This document shows positions 28,101 through 37,467 of a stretch of 64,000 nt of DNA, in pieces. This DNA is from Arthrobacter sp. GTDB lineage: Bacteria > Actinomycetota > Actinomycetes > Actinomycetales > Micrococcaceae. The notes below the pieces were generated by a model, which saw only the letters and a program-made list of their open reading frames with translations, had not been told where the DNA came from and ran no database searches. The position numbers and the translations under genes were made by a program. The stretch lies in contig JAPSIT010000001.1 of the NCBI GenBank assembly GCA_031178585.1, forward strand, positions 11,491-75,490, written 5' to 3'. Positions within the stretch are counted from its first letter, which is position 1. Each line of letters opens with the position of its first letter.

Positions 28101-30019
28101 AGCAGTTGGCCGGTAGACAGAGGGTCCACGCCTGCGGGATATTTCAGGCCGAGGTCGTACAGGAAGAAGTCGCGGTTGTCGGCCGTTTCTATTTCGAACG
28201 GCCGCTCGTCCAGCACCTCGAGCCCCAGATTGTGGAAGTAGGGAAGGATCTGGCTCAGGCTCTTGGGCTCCAGCATATAGAGCTTGACGCGGGCATCCTC
28301 TTCGAGCGTTGCCCCGGCACCCTCAGGAAGATAAACGTGGACGCCAGGGCGTTCCTGCTTGGCTCCCTCGCTCCGCTCGGCCGCAGCGCCATACTTCTCA
28401 AACCGCTCGATGTCCTCTAAGGCGTCTTCAACCTCGTAGTCCACCCGGTAGCTGGCGGGAAAGGCTTCAGCCCAAATGTCCGCGAGTTCCTTGGAGCCGT
28501 CTCCGTTGCTGCGGTCGCGCAGAACTTCGCTGATGCCTTCTCCCCAGGACCGGGTCGCACGGACAAGGCGCTTTTCCAGGTCCTCAGTGTTGACGTGGCT
28601 GACGTCGGCGCCCTTTGGCAGCCGGATCCGGAAGAAGAGGCGAGCGAGCGCGGACTCCGTCATCCTCGCCTCGTAGTCAATGGACTCGGCCTGGAACGTC
28701 TCCCGAAGTTCCTGCTCAATCCGCAGCCGGACGTTGGTGGTGTAACGGTCACGCGGCAGGTACACGACGGCGGACATGAACCGCCCGTAAATGTCCGGCC
28801 GCAGAAACAGCCGTGTGCGCCGGCGCTCTTGGAGCCTTTGAATCCCGGTTGCCGTTGCGGCAAGGTCAGCGACCTCGATCTGGAAAAGCTCGTCACGCGG
28901 GTACGTTTCGAGGATGCCGAGCAGGTCCTTGCCGGAGTGGGAGTCCGGCGGGAATCCCGCGCCCCGGAGAACAGCTTCGACCTTCTCCCGCACAATGGGA
29001 ATGTTCCGGACTGAACCTGTGTAGGCGCTGGTGGCAAAAAGGCCGATGAACCGCTGCTCGCCGTTGACGTTGCCTTCAGCATCGAAGCTTTTCACACCGA
29101 TGTAGTCAAAATAGGCAGGCCGGTGCACTGTGGAGCGCGAGTTGGCCTTGGTGATGACCAGGGCTTTCTTCTCCCGCGCCTTGCGCCGGCCGGCGTCGGT
29201 CAGATGCTGGACATGGGCCGTGTCCCGCTGGGTGCGCAGCAGGCCGAGTCCGCTGCCCTCCCGCAGTTCGAGGACATCTTCCCCTGCCTCATTAACGAGG
29301 TCATATTCGCGGTAGCCGAGGAACGTGAAGTTCCCTTCATCCAGCCATCGGAGCAGGTCCTGGGCCTGGCGGAGCTCGGCAATCTGGGAGGGGTTGGCAA
29401 TCTTGTCCAGGTTGTCGGCGATCTGGCGGGCCTTACTGCGCATTTTCGGCCAATCTTCGACGGCGGCCCTGACGTCGCCGAGCACCCTCTCCAGCCCTTC
29501 AACCAGATGCCTCTTCGCTTCTTCGCTGGCGCGACCGATTTCGACCGCGATCCAGGATTCCATGTGGGTGCTGTTGTCACCTCGCGCGATGAGGTGGGAG
29601 AGGCTGGGCAGGGCGGCTGTGTCACCGCTGGAAATCCCGACGCTCGCTGGAACCCTGTCCACTTTCACGAGCTCATGCGTACTGCGGTTACGCGTGACCA
29701 CAAACATGGGGTGCAGCACGAGGTGAATAGCGAAGTTCTGCCGCACGAGCTCGGCATTGACGGAGTCCACGAGGAAGGGCATGTCGTCCGTGACGATATA
29801 CACCGTGCTCTGGTCTGCTTCATCAACAATCGTGATTTTCGCAGTCCCGGGCTGGCGGTTCGATGCTACCTGCCGGTGCGTCTCGGCCCGGAGCTTCAAA
29901 ACCTCGCGTGGATAAGCACGCGCGTCCTCTTCAGCAAGGTGCTCGTAGTAGTCCGCGAAGAAGCCTCCTTCGGCTCCTATAGAACGGGACTTATCCTCCA
30001 CGCTGGACCCAGACGACAT
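25166..30019 (-). CDS. NAD-specific glutamate dehydrogenase, ~180-kDa class
   Basis: A 1617-residue enzyme that interconverts glutamate and 2-oxoglutarate plus ammonia with NAD+, probably in the catabolic direction. The size alone identifies the large NAD-GDH class of actinobacteria and Pseudomonas. An N-terminal regulatory half of about 700 residues precedes the catalytic core with KVARGGLRWSDR and VKNAVIVPTGAKGGFF, followed by the nucleotide-binding region (GVGDMSGDVFGNGML) and a long C-terminal domain. ATG 30019 is preferred to TTG 30025 because GGAGG is nine bases before it. Neighbouring minus-strand genes are 58 bases upstream and 35 bases downstream. Confidence 0.93.
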   Translation of the reverse strand: MSSGSSVEDKSRSIGAEGGFFADYYEHLAEEDARAYPREVLKLRAETHRQVASNRQPGTAKITIVDEADQSTVYIVTDDMPFLVDSVNAELVRQNFAIHLVLHPMFVVTRNRSTHELVKVDRVPASVGISSGDTAALPSLSHLIARGDNSTHMESWIAVEIGRASEEAKRHLVEGLERVLGDVRAAVEDWPKMRSKARQIADNLDKIANPSQIAELRQAQDLLRWLDEGNFTFLGYREYDLVNEAGEDVLELREGSGLGLLRTQRDTAHVQHLTDAGRRKAREKKALVITKANSRSTVHRPAYFDYIGVKSFDAEGNVNGEQRFIGLFATSAYTGSVRNIPIVREKVEAVLRGAGFPPDSHSGKDLLGILETYPRDELFQIEVADLAATATGIQRLQERRRTRLFLRPDIYGRFMSAVVYLPRDRYTTNVRLRIEQELRETFQAESIDYEARMTESALARLFFRIRLPKGADVSHVNTEDLEKRLVRATRSWGEGISEVLRDRSNGDGSKELADIWAEAFPASYRVDYEVEDALEDIERFEKYGAAAERSEGAKQERPGVHVYLPEGAGATLEEDARVKLYMLEPKSLSQILPYFHNLGLEVLDERPFEIETADNRDFFLYDLGLKYPAGVDPLSTGQLLADAFGAAVSGAVESDSFDRLVLREGMDWRRIVVLRAYAKYLRQMGNTNSFDFIADTLLANPSVTKGLSALFEARFDPALTELERAERQEKVQAELAAAIEGVATLDADRILRTFGNLIESTLRTNFYQDKPYVSFKLDPAGINGLPFPRPMFEIWVYSPRVEGVHLRFGKVARGGLRWSDRREDFRTEILGLVKAQTVKNAVIVPTGAKGGFFAKRLPDPASDRAAWMAEGVESYKTFIRGLLDVTDNLVTEADGERLVVPDRVVRHDDDDAYLVVAADKGTATFSDIANGLAAEYGFWLGDAFASGGSVGYDHKAMGITAKGAWESVKRHFSELDLDTQSDPFTVVGVGDMSGDVFGNGMLLSKHIRLVAAFDHRHIFLDPNPDEASSYSERQRLFGLPRSSWDDYDKSLISEGGGVYPRQAKSVPVSPQVRAALGLPQEITQLSPPELLRAILLAPADLLYNGGIGTYVKASTETHAMVGDKANDAIRVDGRDLRVKVVGEGGNLGMTQRGRIEAALQGVILNTDAIDNSAGVDCSDHEVNIKIFVDRMVAAGKLDPAERPEFLASMTDEVARLVLEDNIDQNILLLNDRQRVAEWSPSYERLMDWLEKSADLDRDLEALPSNQVLRERLEQGQGLTSPELSVLAAYAKIELATALRDSDLADDPWFRRTLREYFPQQLRERFDAELDTHPLRREIIATVIANDMINMGGITFAFRTMEETSASEVAVAKAFVALREVYELEIMISELNDLPASFPTEHWSTVHLDIRRLLDRAVRWLLGQGRASRPIADIVGEFKPLMDPMRARLLNYLRGDDRARVAAWLEKARSWELPEDLAHRWAELFESFVLLDIAKIAHTHKEPVEEIAHVFYTVFNRFHADSLLERITALPRKDRWQALARAALRDDLYSTVSDITTAVLESTAAGLPADERLKAWEVLNAEQLGRAKSMFDEVNALEADDMASLSVALRLLRSIVRR

Positions 30020-30077
30020 GAACAAACGCCTCCATCAGACAATTCGCGGCCGCACCGTTGCAGCCCTAAACGTGAGC

Positions 30078-31391
30078 CTAGCCCCTTATTCTGCGCTTTG
30101 CTGTGGGGGTAAGGACAGAAGAACGGCGGATTCGCTGGTCACGTGCACAAACCAAATCGGCGATTCCGGCCCTTAACCGTGAATCCGGGGCGGCTTCCAG
30201 GAGAAGGGAACCCGACAGCAGGGCAGCATCAGCTGCTTCAGGGTCAGCCGGAAGGAACGCTGTGATGGCCGTGGCCGGCCCGAAGCGCTCCCACGCTTCA
30301 CGAAGCTGCCGCTCGGGTGAGCGCCCTACTGCTGAAGCACGCACCCTGTTCAGAACAATTTCCGGATTGACGCCGGGCACGGCGGCATGGAGTTCAGCGA
30401 GTCCGCGGACCAACCGGGGAAAGCCGATGGAGTCCGCTGATCCCACCGCGAAGACTTTGTCCGCCAGTTCCAGGCTCCTGAGGGTGGCCGCGTTTCGCCT
30501 GGGCGCCATGGTGTCGAAGCTGAGTTCCTCGTCAGCCTCGAGACAGAATCCAGTGTCTACTACCACCACCTCGGCCATCTCCTTGGCCAGCTCGAGCACG
30601 AGCGCCAGGGCCGAAGCCCGAAGTTCGGTCCAGCGGTCTGCCCGTGTAATTCCGGTCAGAACACGGAAAGTTCCTGACTTCAGGGCGACCGGCACCGCCA
30701 CGCTAAGCAACGATTCGCTATCCAGGAGCCCCTGGTCGGCCAGCCTGCAGGCCTGCGCCAGGCCCGCAGCCTCGTCCAAGAGCCCCAGAACCGCGCCAAT
30801 GCTCGCGCCGTAACTGTCCGCGTCAACGAGGAGGACAGATTTTCCGTCGTTAGCCAGTTCACCGGCGATGTTCACGGCCATCAGCGTCCGGCCCGGCGAT
30901 CCGGCCGGACCCCACACTGCAATAACCGTCCCCGTCCCCGCAGGCTCCCGTGCCTCGCCTGGTTCGACAGGGTCGGGCCGCAGGGCGGCGCCCGTCTCGG
31001 AAAAACCGTGGTCTCGCAGGCCGGAGGTGGCGGACCTGTGTCCGGAGAACTGCGCAACCGCCTCGGAGATGCACTCTGCCAACGCCGCCGATTCCACAGA
31101 GGAGATGACGGCGGATACGCCAATGCCCTGCAGGCGTGACGATTCCTCGGCGTTGTCCGTCAACGCAATGATTGCAACCCCGACGGCTCCCAGTCTGTCG
31201 ACAAGCGAGGCTGTCAGCTCCTCGCTTCCCTCTGCGACGACCGCCGCCCGGGCGAGCCCGCTTTGGCAGGCGGCCAGCAGCTCGGCCAGTTCGGCGCAGC
31301 GCCGCACCACCGTGACAGGACCGTGTAGCCTTTCGAGGCCGCCGACCAGGTCATCCTGCGTCTCGCCGACGGTGACTACCGGAATGCTCAC
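30078..31391 (-). CDS. TadZ/CpaE-like MinD/ParA-family protein
   Basis: A 437-residue protein with an N-terminal receiver-like region (about 1-120) and a MinD/ParA-like domain from about 150. The deviant Walker A reads WGPAGSPGRTLMAVN instead of KGGxGKT, so both the signature lysine and the P-loop lysine are replaced. LLVDADSYGAS and VVVVDTGF give A' and Walker B-like elements. GTG 31391 overlaps the stop of the SAF-domain gene by four bases (GTGA), which favours it over upstream starts. Together these look like the CpaE/CpaB parts of a Tad system, but no Tad ATPase or pilin gene is here. A positioning or scaffold role is inferred. Confidence 0.75.
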   Translation of the reverse strand: MSIPVVTVGETQDDLVGGLERLHGPVTVVRRCAELAELLAACQSGLARAAVVAEGSEELTASLVDRLGAVGVAIIALTDNAEESSRLQGIGVSAVISSVESAALAECISEAVAQFSGHRSATSGLRDHGFSETGAALRPDPVEPGEAREPAGTGTVIAVWGPAGSPGRTLMAVNIAGELANDGKSVLLVDADSYGASIGAVLGLLDEAAGLAQACRLADQGLLDSESLLSVAVPVALKSGTFRVLTGITRADRWTELRASALALVLELAKEMAEVVVVDTGFCLEADEELSFDTMAPRRNAATLRSLELADKVFAVGSADSIGFPRLVRGLAELHAAVPGVNPEIVLNRVRASAVGRSPERQLREAWERFGPATAITAFLPADPEAADAALLSGSLLLEAAPDSRLRAGIADLVCARDQRIRRSSVLTPTAKRRIRG

Positions 31392-32032
31392 TTGGCGGCA
31401 CCCCCGGGGCTCCACACTACGGAGATCTTGGCTTCATTCGCCTGGGCGCCGAGGAGCGAGGGCATCTGCTCGTCGCCCACCAGGACCATGAGCACAGTCG
31501 ACTTGGCGGAGCCGAGAGCTGTGGAGCCCGGCGAAACCTGGGCAATCTCGGCGCCGGGAAGCATAAGCTTCGGAGGAGCGAAACCATTCCGCGCATCCGG
31601 CATCGAAACCCATACGTCCACCCGCGTGCCGGCCACGGCCTGCTCCGGCAGCGCCTCCTGCACAGTAATGGCCACCGGCTTCCGGTCCAGCGCGTCAACG
31701 CTTCCCAGACTTTCCCGGGGCAAAAGCTGGCCTTTCCCAATCCGCTGGACTGCCACCACACCGTCCGGCAGGCCTGATTCCGCAGTGATGTACCCGACCT
31801 CCGCGTCACCCAGCCGGACCTTGACGCGGTTCACGTTGTCCGGGGTCAGCTTCTCCCCCACCGCAATCGCCTCATCCGCGGCAAAAACCTCCGTTGTCTT
31901 GTCGGCGCTCCCAACGAGGGAAATGACACCGACAACTGAGGCGAGGACCAGCAGCACGCCAACCAGGAGCCGGGGATCTTTCCACGAAGGCTTCTTGAGG
32001 CGGACTCCCGTGGTCGCGGCACTGGCACTCAT
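31388..32032 (-). CDS. SAF-domain protein, CpaB/RcpC-like
   Basis: A 214-residue membrane-anchored protein. A short basic N-terminus (LKKPSWKDPR) is followed by one membrane segment (LLVGVLLVLASVVGVISLVG, about 20-40) and an extracytoplasmic SAF domain (about 46-110, AIAVGEKLTPDNVNRVKV, then GKGQLLPRESL). This is the layout of CpaB/RcpC and flagellar FlgA-like proteins. ATG 32032 has GGGGGAG nine bases upstream; a longer frame to 32137 lacks one. It is coupled to the TadZ/CpaE-like gene. What it binds in the envelope is unknown. Confidence 0.75.
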   Translation of the reverse strand: MSASAATTGVRLKKPSWKDPRLLVGVLLVLASVVGVISLVGSADKTTEVFAADEAIAVGEKLTPDNVNRVKVRLGDAEVGYITAESGLPDGVVAVQRIGKGQLLPRESLGSVDALDRKPVAITVQEALPEQAVAGTRVDVWVSMPDARNGFAPPKLMLPGAEIAQVSPGSTALGSAKSTVLMVLVGDEQMPSLLGAQANEAKISVVWSPGGAAK

Positions 32033-32132
32033 GCGTAATTGCTCCCCCTTGACCCTCCGGCGCCGTCCTGCGCCAGTCAAGTTTATTGTTACGGCATGCG
32101 GAGCCAATGGGAAAGACACAGGAGCAAAGAAC

Positions 32133-32158
32133 ATCAAATTGTGGATAACGGCATCATT
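32133..32158. promoter_or_regulatory. Phased ATCAAA/ATCATT pair and DnaA-box-like 9-mer
   Basis: ATCAAA at 32133 and ATCATT at 32153 are exactly 20 bp apart, upstream of the excisionase-like gene. They resemble the 10-bp-phased ATCAAA array at 33089-33128. Between them, TGTGGATAA (32140-32148) is the reverse complement of the classical DnaA box TTATCCACA. Both could be chance in an AT-rich patch. Confidence 0.4.
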
Positions 32159-32185
32159 TAGCAGCTGTGATGGCAGAATTGGACT

Positions 32186-32401
32186 ATGCCCCGTTTCCTG
32201 ACCCTTGCGGACGTAGCCGAACAGCTGCAGATCAACTCTCCCGCGGCATATGCGCTTGTGCGCAGCGGGGAACTCAAGGCCATCCAGGTGGGTGGCCGCG
32301 GTCAGTGGCGCGTCGAAGAGAAGATGCTTGAACAGTACATAGAAGAGCGCTACGCCGAGGCCAGCAGGATGATTCAGGAAGCCAAATCCAAGTCGGTCTG
32401 A
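32186..32401 (+). CDS. Small HTH DNA-binding protein, excisionase/BldC-like
   Basis: A 71-residue protein. FLTLADVAEQLQINSPAAYALVRSGELKAIQVGGRGQWRV is a winged helix-turn-helix of the MerR/excisionase (HTH_17) class that includes Xis and BldC; the C-terminal third is a charged helix. There are no integrase or phage genes nearby, so a chromosomal regulator is more likely than a phage excisionase. Proteins of this class can bind DNA head-to-tail on direct repeats. The ribosome site is weak (TTGGA). It is divergent from the SAF-domain gene. Confidence 0.85.
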   Translation: MPRFLTLADVAEQLQINSPAAYALVRSGELKAIQVGGRGQWRVEEKMLEQYIEERYAEASRMIQEAKSKSV

Positions 32402-32425
32402 CCCGCCTACTCCAGTCGGCTAGAG

Positions 32426-33031
32426 CTACCCTGAATGCATAGAACGCAGTGCGCGCAAAGCGCCGAAAGGTACCGTTGCGACGTCGAGGATGCCGGATGC
32501 GCGGCGGGCCTCCCCAGGTGGCGTCACAGCCAGGTCAATAAAGTCACGCCCTACCCTGTCGATGACCCCGGGCAGCCGCTGTTCGCCTGAGTCCCCCTTG
32601 GCCAAGAGAACCGTCAGCGGCGCCCTGTCGCGGGCGAGGCCGCGCAGCGCGCTTGCCAGTCCGACTTTCGACCGGACGGCCGAGGGCTCGGACACAGCAA
32701 TGCGGCCGATTCCCCCGTAATGCGATACGGCGGCAAACGGGACCAACACCTGATGGGCGACCTCATCAAGAACAAGGCTTTCTGCACCCACATGGCTAAG
32801 GGTCCCCGTGAAAGTTGAGCCGGACACGAGATGGACGCCGATGGGCCCGCCCAGAGAGCCTCTGAGCCGGTCGGCCAGTCCGACAGACGCCACATCAGCA
32901 CGCGAGCGTTCAGACACCTCCGACTCAAAAGCCAAAGTCTCCGCTTCCACCATCTGCGCTTCCATGTCTTGAAACAGGGCGGTCCATCGCATGGCGCCAG
33001 CGTAGGCAACGCCGAGGTTGAGGTCAATCAC
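32426..33031 (-). CDS. Hypothetical protein with two Sm/SH3-like barrel repeats
   Basis: A 201-residue protein with no signal peptide or membrane span. After an acidic helical N-terminus, residues about 62-108 (GPIGVHLVSGSTFTGTLSHV, then ESLVLDE and VLVPFAAVSHYGG) show the strand pattern V-x-L-x-x-G-x-x-x-x-G-x-L of Sm-like barrels. Residues about 136-198 (PLTVLLAKGD, then LPGVIDRVGRDFIDLAV and ATVPFGALRALRS) repeat it. GTG 33031 is chosen because GGGAG lies six bases before it. It converges with the excisionase-like gene and diverges from the LysM gene. Function is unknown; the fold call is mine from the pattern only. Confidence 0.65.
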   Translation of the reverse strand: MIDLNLGVAYAGAMRWTALFQDMEAQMVEAETLAFESEVSERSRADVASVGLADRLRGSLGGPIGVHLVSGSTFTGTLSHVGAESLVLDEVAHQVLVPFAAVSHYGGIGRIAVSEPSAVRSKVGLASALRGLARDRAPLTVLLAKGDSGEQRLPGVIDRVGRDFIDLAVTPPGEARRASGILDVATVPFGALRALRSMHSG

Positions 33032-33078
33032 AGGCAACTCCCAGGTCTATAGACAAAGGGCATATTACTGAGTAAGAC

Positions 33079-33128
33079 TAGCTCAAAAGCATCAAACGCT
33101 ATCAAAGTGCATCAAACCGCATCAATCA
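33079..33128. repeat. 10-bp-phased ATCAAA direct repeats in divergent promoter
   Basis: The core ATCAAA occurs at 33091, 33101 and 33111, and ATCAAT at 33121, exactly 10 bp apart. A degenerate fifth unit (CTCAAAAG) lies at 33082. The consensus unit is GCATCAAANN. The array ends 17 bases before the start of the LysM gene and lies about 60 bases upstream of the divergent Sm-like gene. Head-to-tail binding by an excisionase/BldC-like protein is a plausible use. Confidence 0.75.
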
Positions 33129-33145
33129 ACTAAGAAAGACGGGCC

Positions 33146-33961
33146 ATGAGCACGATCCCTTCCCGGCCGCCGGCTGGAGCAGATGCAGCGATGACGTTCC
33201 TCATCCTGGGGCTTGGTTGTTTTCTTGCGGTTGCCGGGACGGGTCTTGTGGAACGCTGGCAGCGTTCAGCCGTCCGGAGACAGTCGTTGTCCTTCGAGGA
33301 TCTTCTGGGCGCCGTCGGGGTAGCAGCTGGCCTGCTCATCGTGGTCTGGTGGGTATTATCCTTCGCAGCTGCCTTGGCGGCGGCCATGTTTGAAAGGGCG
33401 GGCCGGCGACGCGCCGCCGCTGCGAGCGGCCGGTTCAGCCCCGCGTTTATGCGGCGCCTGGCTCTCGCAGTCGTGGGAGTCCAGCTCATCGGCGCACCAA
33501 TGGCCCAAGCGGACAGCCAGCTCGTGCCAGGCGGACTAGCTCACGGCTCTGTTGCGGTCGCTGCCGCCTGGACACCAATCGAAGGGGTGCCCCGTCCCGA
33601 GTCCGAGCGGCCGCCCCGCGAGGGGAATCCCCTCAGCACGGGCCGGCATGCCGGCTCCACGGTCCAGCAGCTGCCGGCTTCCCCGGATCTCCAGCCGCAA
33701 TGGCAGCCTCCACCTCCGGCCGCGGCGCCCGTACCGGTGGTGTCCGCAGAGCTCAGGGCTGCGCGTGAACCACAAGCAAACCAGGAAGTGGTCGTCAGGT
33801 CAGGTGACACCCTGTGGACGATCGCCGCCAGGCATCTTGGTCCTGAGGCATCCGACGTCGACGTCGCCCTGGAGTGGCCCCGCTGGTTTGATAACAACAG
33901 AGCGGTCATCGGCAGTAACCCCGATGCCCTTCTTCCCGGCCAGATCCTCAAGTCTCCCTGA
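33146..33961 (+). CDS. Membrane-anchored LysM-domain protein
   Basis: A 271-residue protein with hydrophobic segments near 16-36 and 55-80, and a third near 104-122 ending in GAPMAQA. A Pro-rich linker (about 140-205) follows, then a C-terminal LysM domain: EVVVRSGDTLWTIAARHLG at about 218-236, with NPDALLPGQILKSP closing the domain. LysM domains bind peptidoglycan or related glycans, so the protein probably spans the membrane and touches the wall. It precedes the Rv3235-type gene and secA as in other actinobacteria. ATG 33146 has only a weak GGG ribosome site. Confidence 0.82.
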   Translation: MSTIPSRPPAGADAAMTFLILGLGCFLAVAGTGLVERWQRSAVRRQSLSFEDLLGAVGVAAGLLIVVWWVLSFAAALAAAMFERAGRRRAAAASGRFSPAFMRRLALAVVGVQLIGAPMAQADSQLVPGGLAHGSVAVAAAWTPIEGVPRPESERPPREGNPLSTGRHAGSTVQQLPASPDLQPQWQPPPPAAAPVPVVSAELRAAREPQANQEVVVRSGDTLWTIAARHLGPEASDVDVALEWPRWFDNNRAVIGSNPDALLPGQILKSP

Positions 33962-34065
33962 GCCTGCCCGCATCCATTCTTCGAAGCGCGCTTGCAGCCC
34001 GTCAGGCATGTCGAGGCGTGTCCGAACTCCATAACCGCAGCTCCACCCGACCAGAGGATCGAATC

Positions 34066-34506
34066 ATGACCGCAGCAATCTCAATCCGGAGCGCGGGCAC
34101 CACTGCGCGCCAGGCCGCCCCGTCGACTCCCGACGGCGACGGTGGAGATAAAAGTGACGAAGTGCAGGAAGTCTGTGCGATCACCCGCTCAACCGTCCAG
34201 GCAGCCATTGAAGTCCTCGCCGGAACCAGACCGATCAATCAGCTGGCACGGCGACTGGACCAGAGGTGCCTCACAGCACTGCAGCATCGGGCCTTTTTGA
34301 CGCGGCGGGAAGCCATCCGTGCCCCCAAGAAGCTCGGAGGACTCCACCGGAACCCCGCGGTTCGGTCGGTCCGCGCATGCGAAGTGACACCCGAAATCTA
34401 CGAGGCCAGCGCAGTCGTCATCGACGAGCTGCGGGCGCGCGCCGTCGCCGTACGGCTGGAACGAAGCAAGCAGATCTGGCGAGTCACGGCGCTGGAAATC
34501 GGATGA
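34066..34506 (+). CDS. Rv3235/DUF6459-type conserved protein
   Basis: A 146-residue protein. The central segment TVQAAIEVLAGTRPINQLARRLDQRCLTALQ is the hallmark of the Rv3235 (DUF6459-like) family, found next to secA across actinobacteria. The second half carries short strands (AVRSVRACEVTPEIYEASAV, then VVIDELRARAVAVRLER). There is no signal peptide or membrane segment. ATG 34066 has AGAGGA about eight bases upstream; the frame also allows GTG 34018. The family has no assigned function. It converges with secA across a strong hairpin. Confidence 0.75.
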   Translation: MTAAISIRSAGTTARQAAPSTPDGDGGDKSDEVQEVCAITRSTVQAAIEVLAGTRPINQLARRLDQRCLTALQHRAFLTRREAIRAPKKLGGLHRNPAVRSVRACEVTPEIYEASAVVIDELRARAVAVRLERSKQIWRVTALEIG

Positions 34507-34528
34507 GCTGCACAGCTGACAAGAATGA

Positions 34529-34562
34529 ATGAAGGACCCGGGCGTCCGCCCGGGTCCTTCAT
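34529..34562. terminator. Strong hairpin between Rv3235-type gene and secA
   Basis: A perfect 15-bp stem (34529-34543 with 34548-34562) closes on a four-base loop; GGACCCGGGC faces GCCCGGGTCC. It lies 23 bases after the Rv3235-type stop and 77 bases beyond the convergent secA stop, which fits a bidirectional terminator. Confidence 0.85.
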
Positions 34563-34638
34563 AAAGTCCTGCCAGTCCCTAAGGAGTGTCAGCCCCTGGT
34601 CGTGCCAGGTTCCCAGCCCTATCAGTGAGAGTCCGGCC

Positions 34639-37383
<2,745 letters not shown>

Positions 37384-37467
37384 GTAAAGTTGCTCCCAGT
37401 CTCATACTGCCGAAATTCTGGCGTGTTCAGTCTACGGGAGAGACGCAAAGCACGTAGCCTGTTTCCC

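Noticed and set aside
32186..32401. Phage excisionase, and so a prophage remnant
   Set aside because: There is no integrase, attachment site or phage gene nearby, and the neighbours are core actinobacterial genes.
33079..33128. CRISPR array
   Set aside because: Repeats are only 10 bp with no unique spacers and no cas genes.
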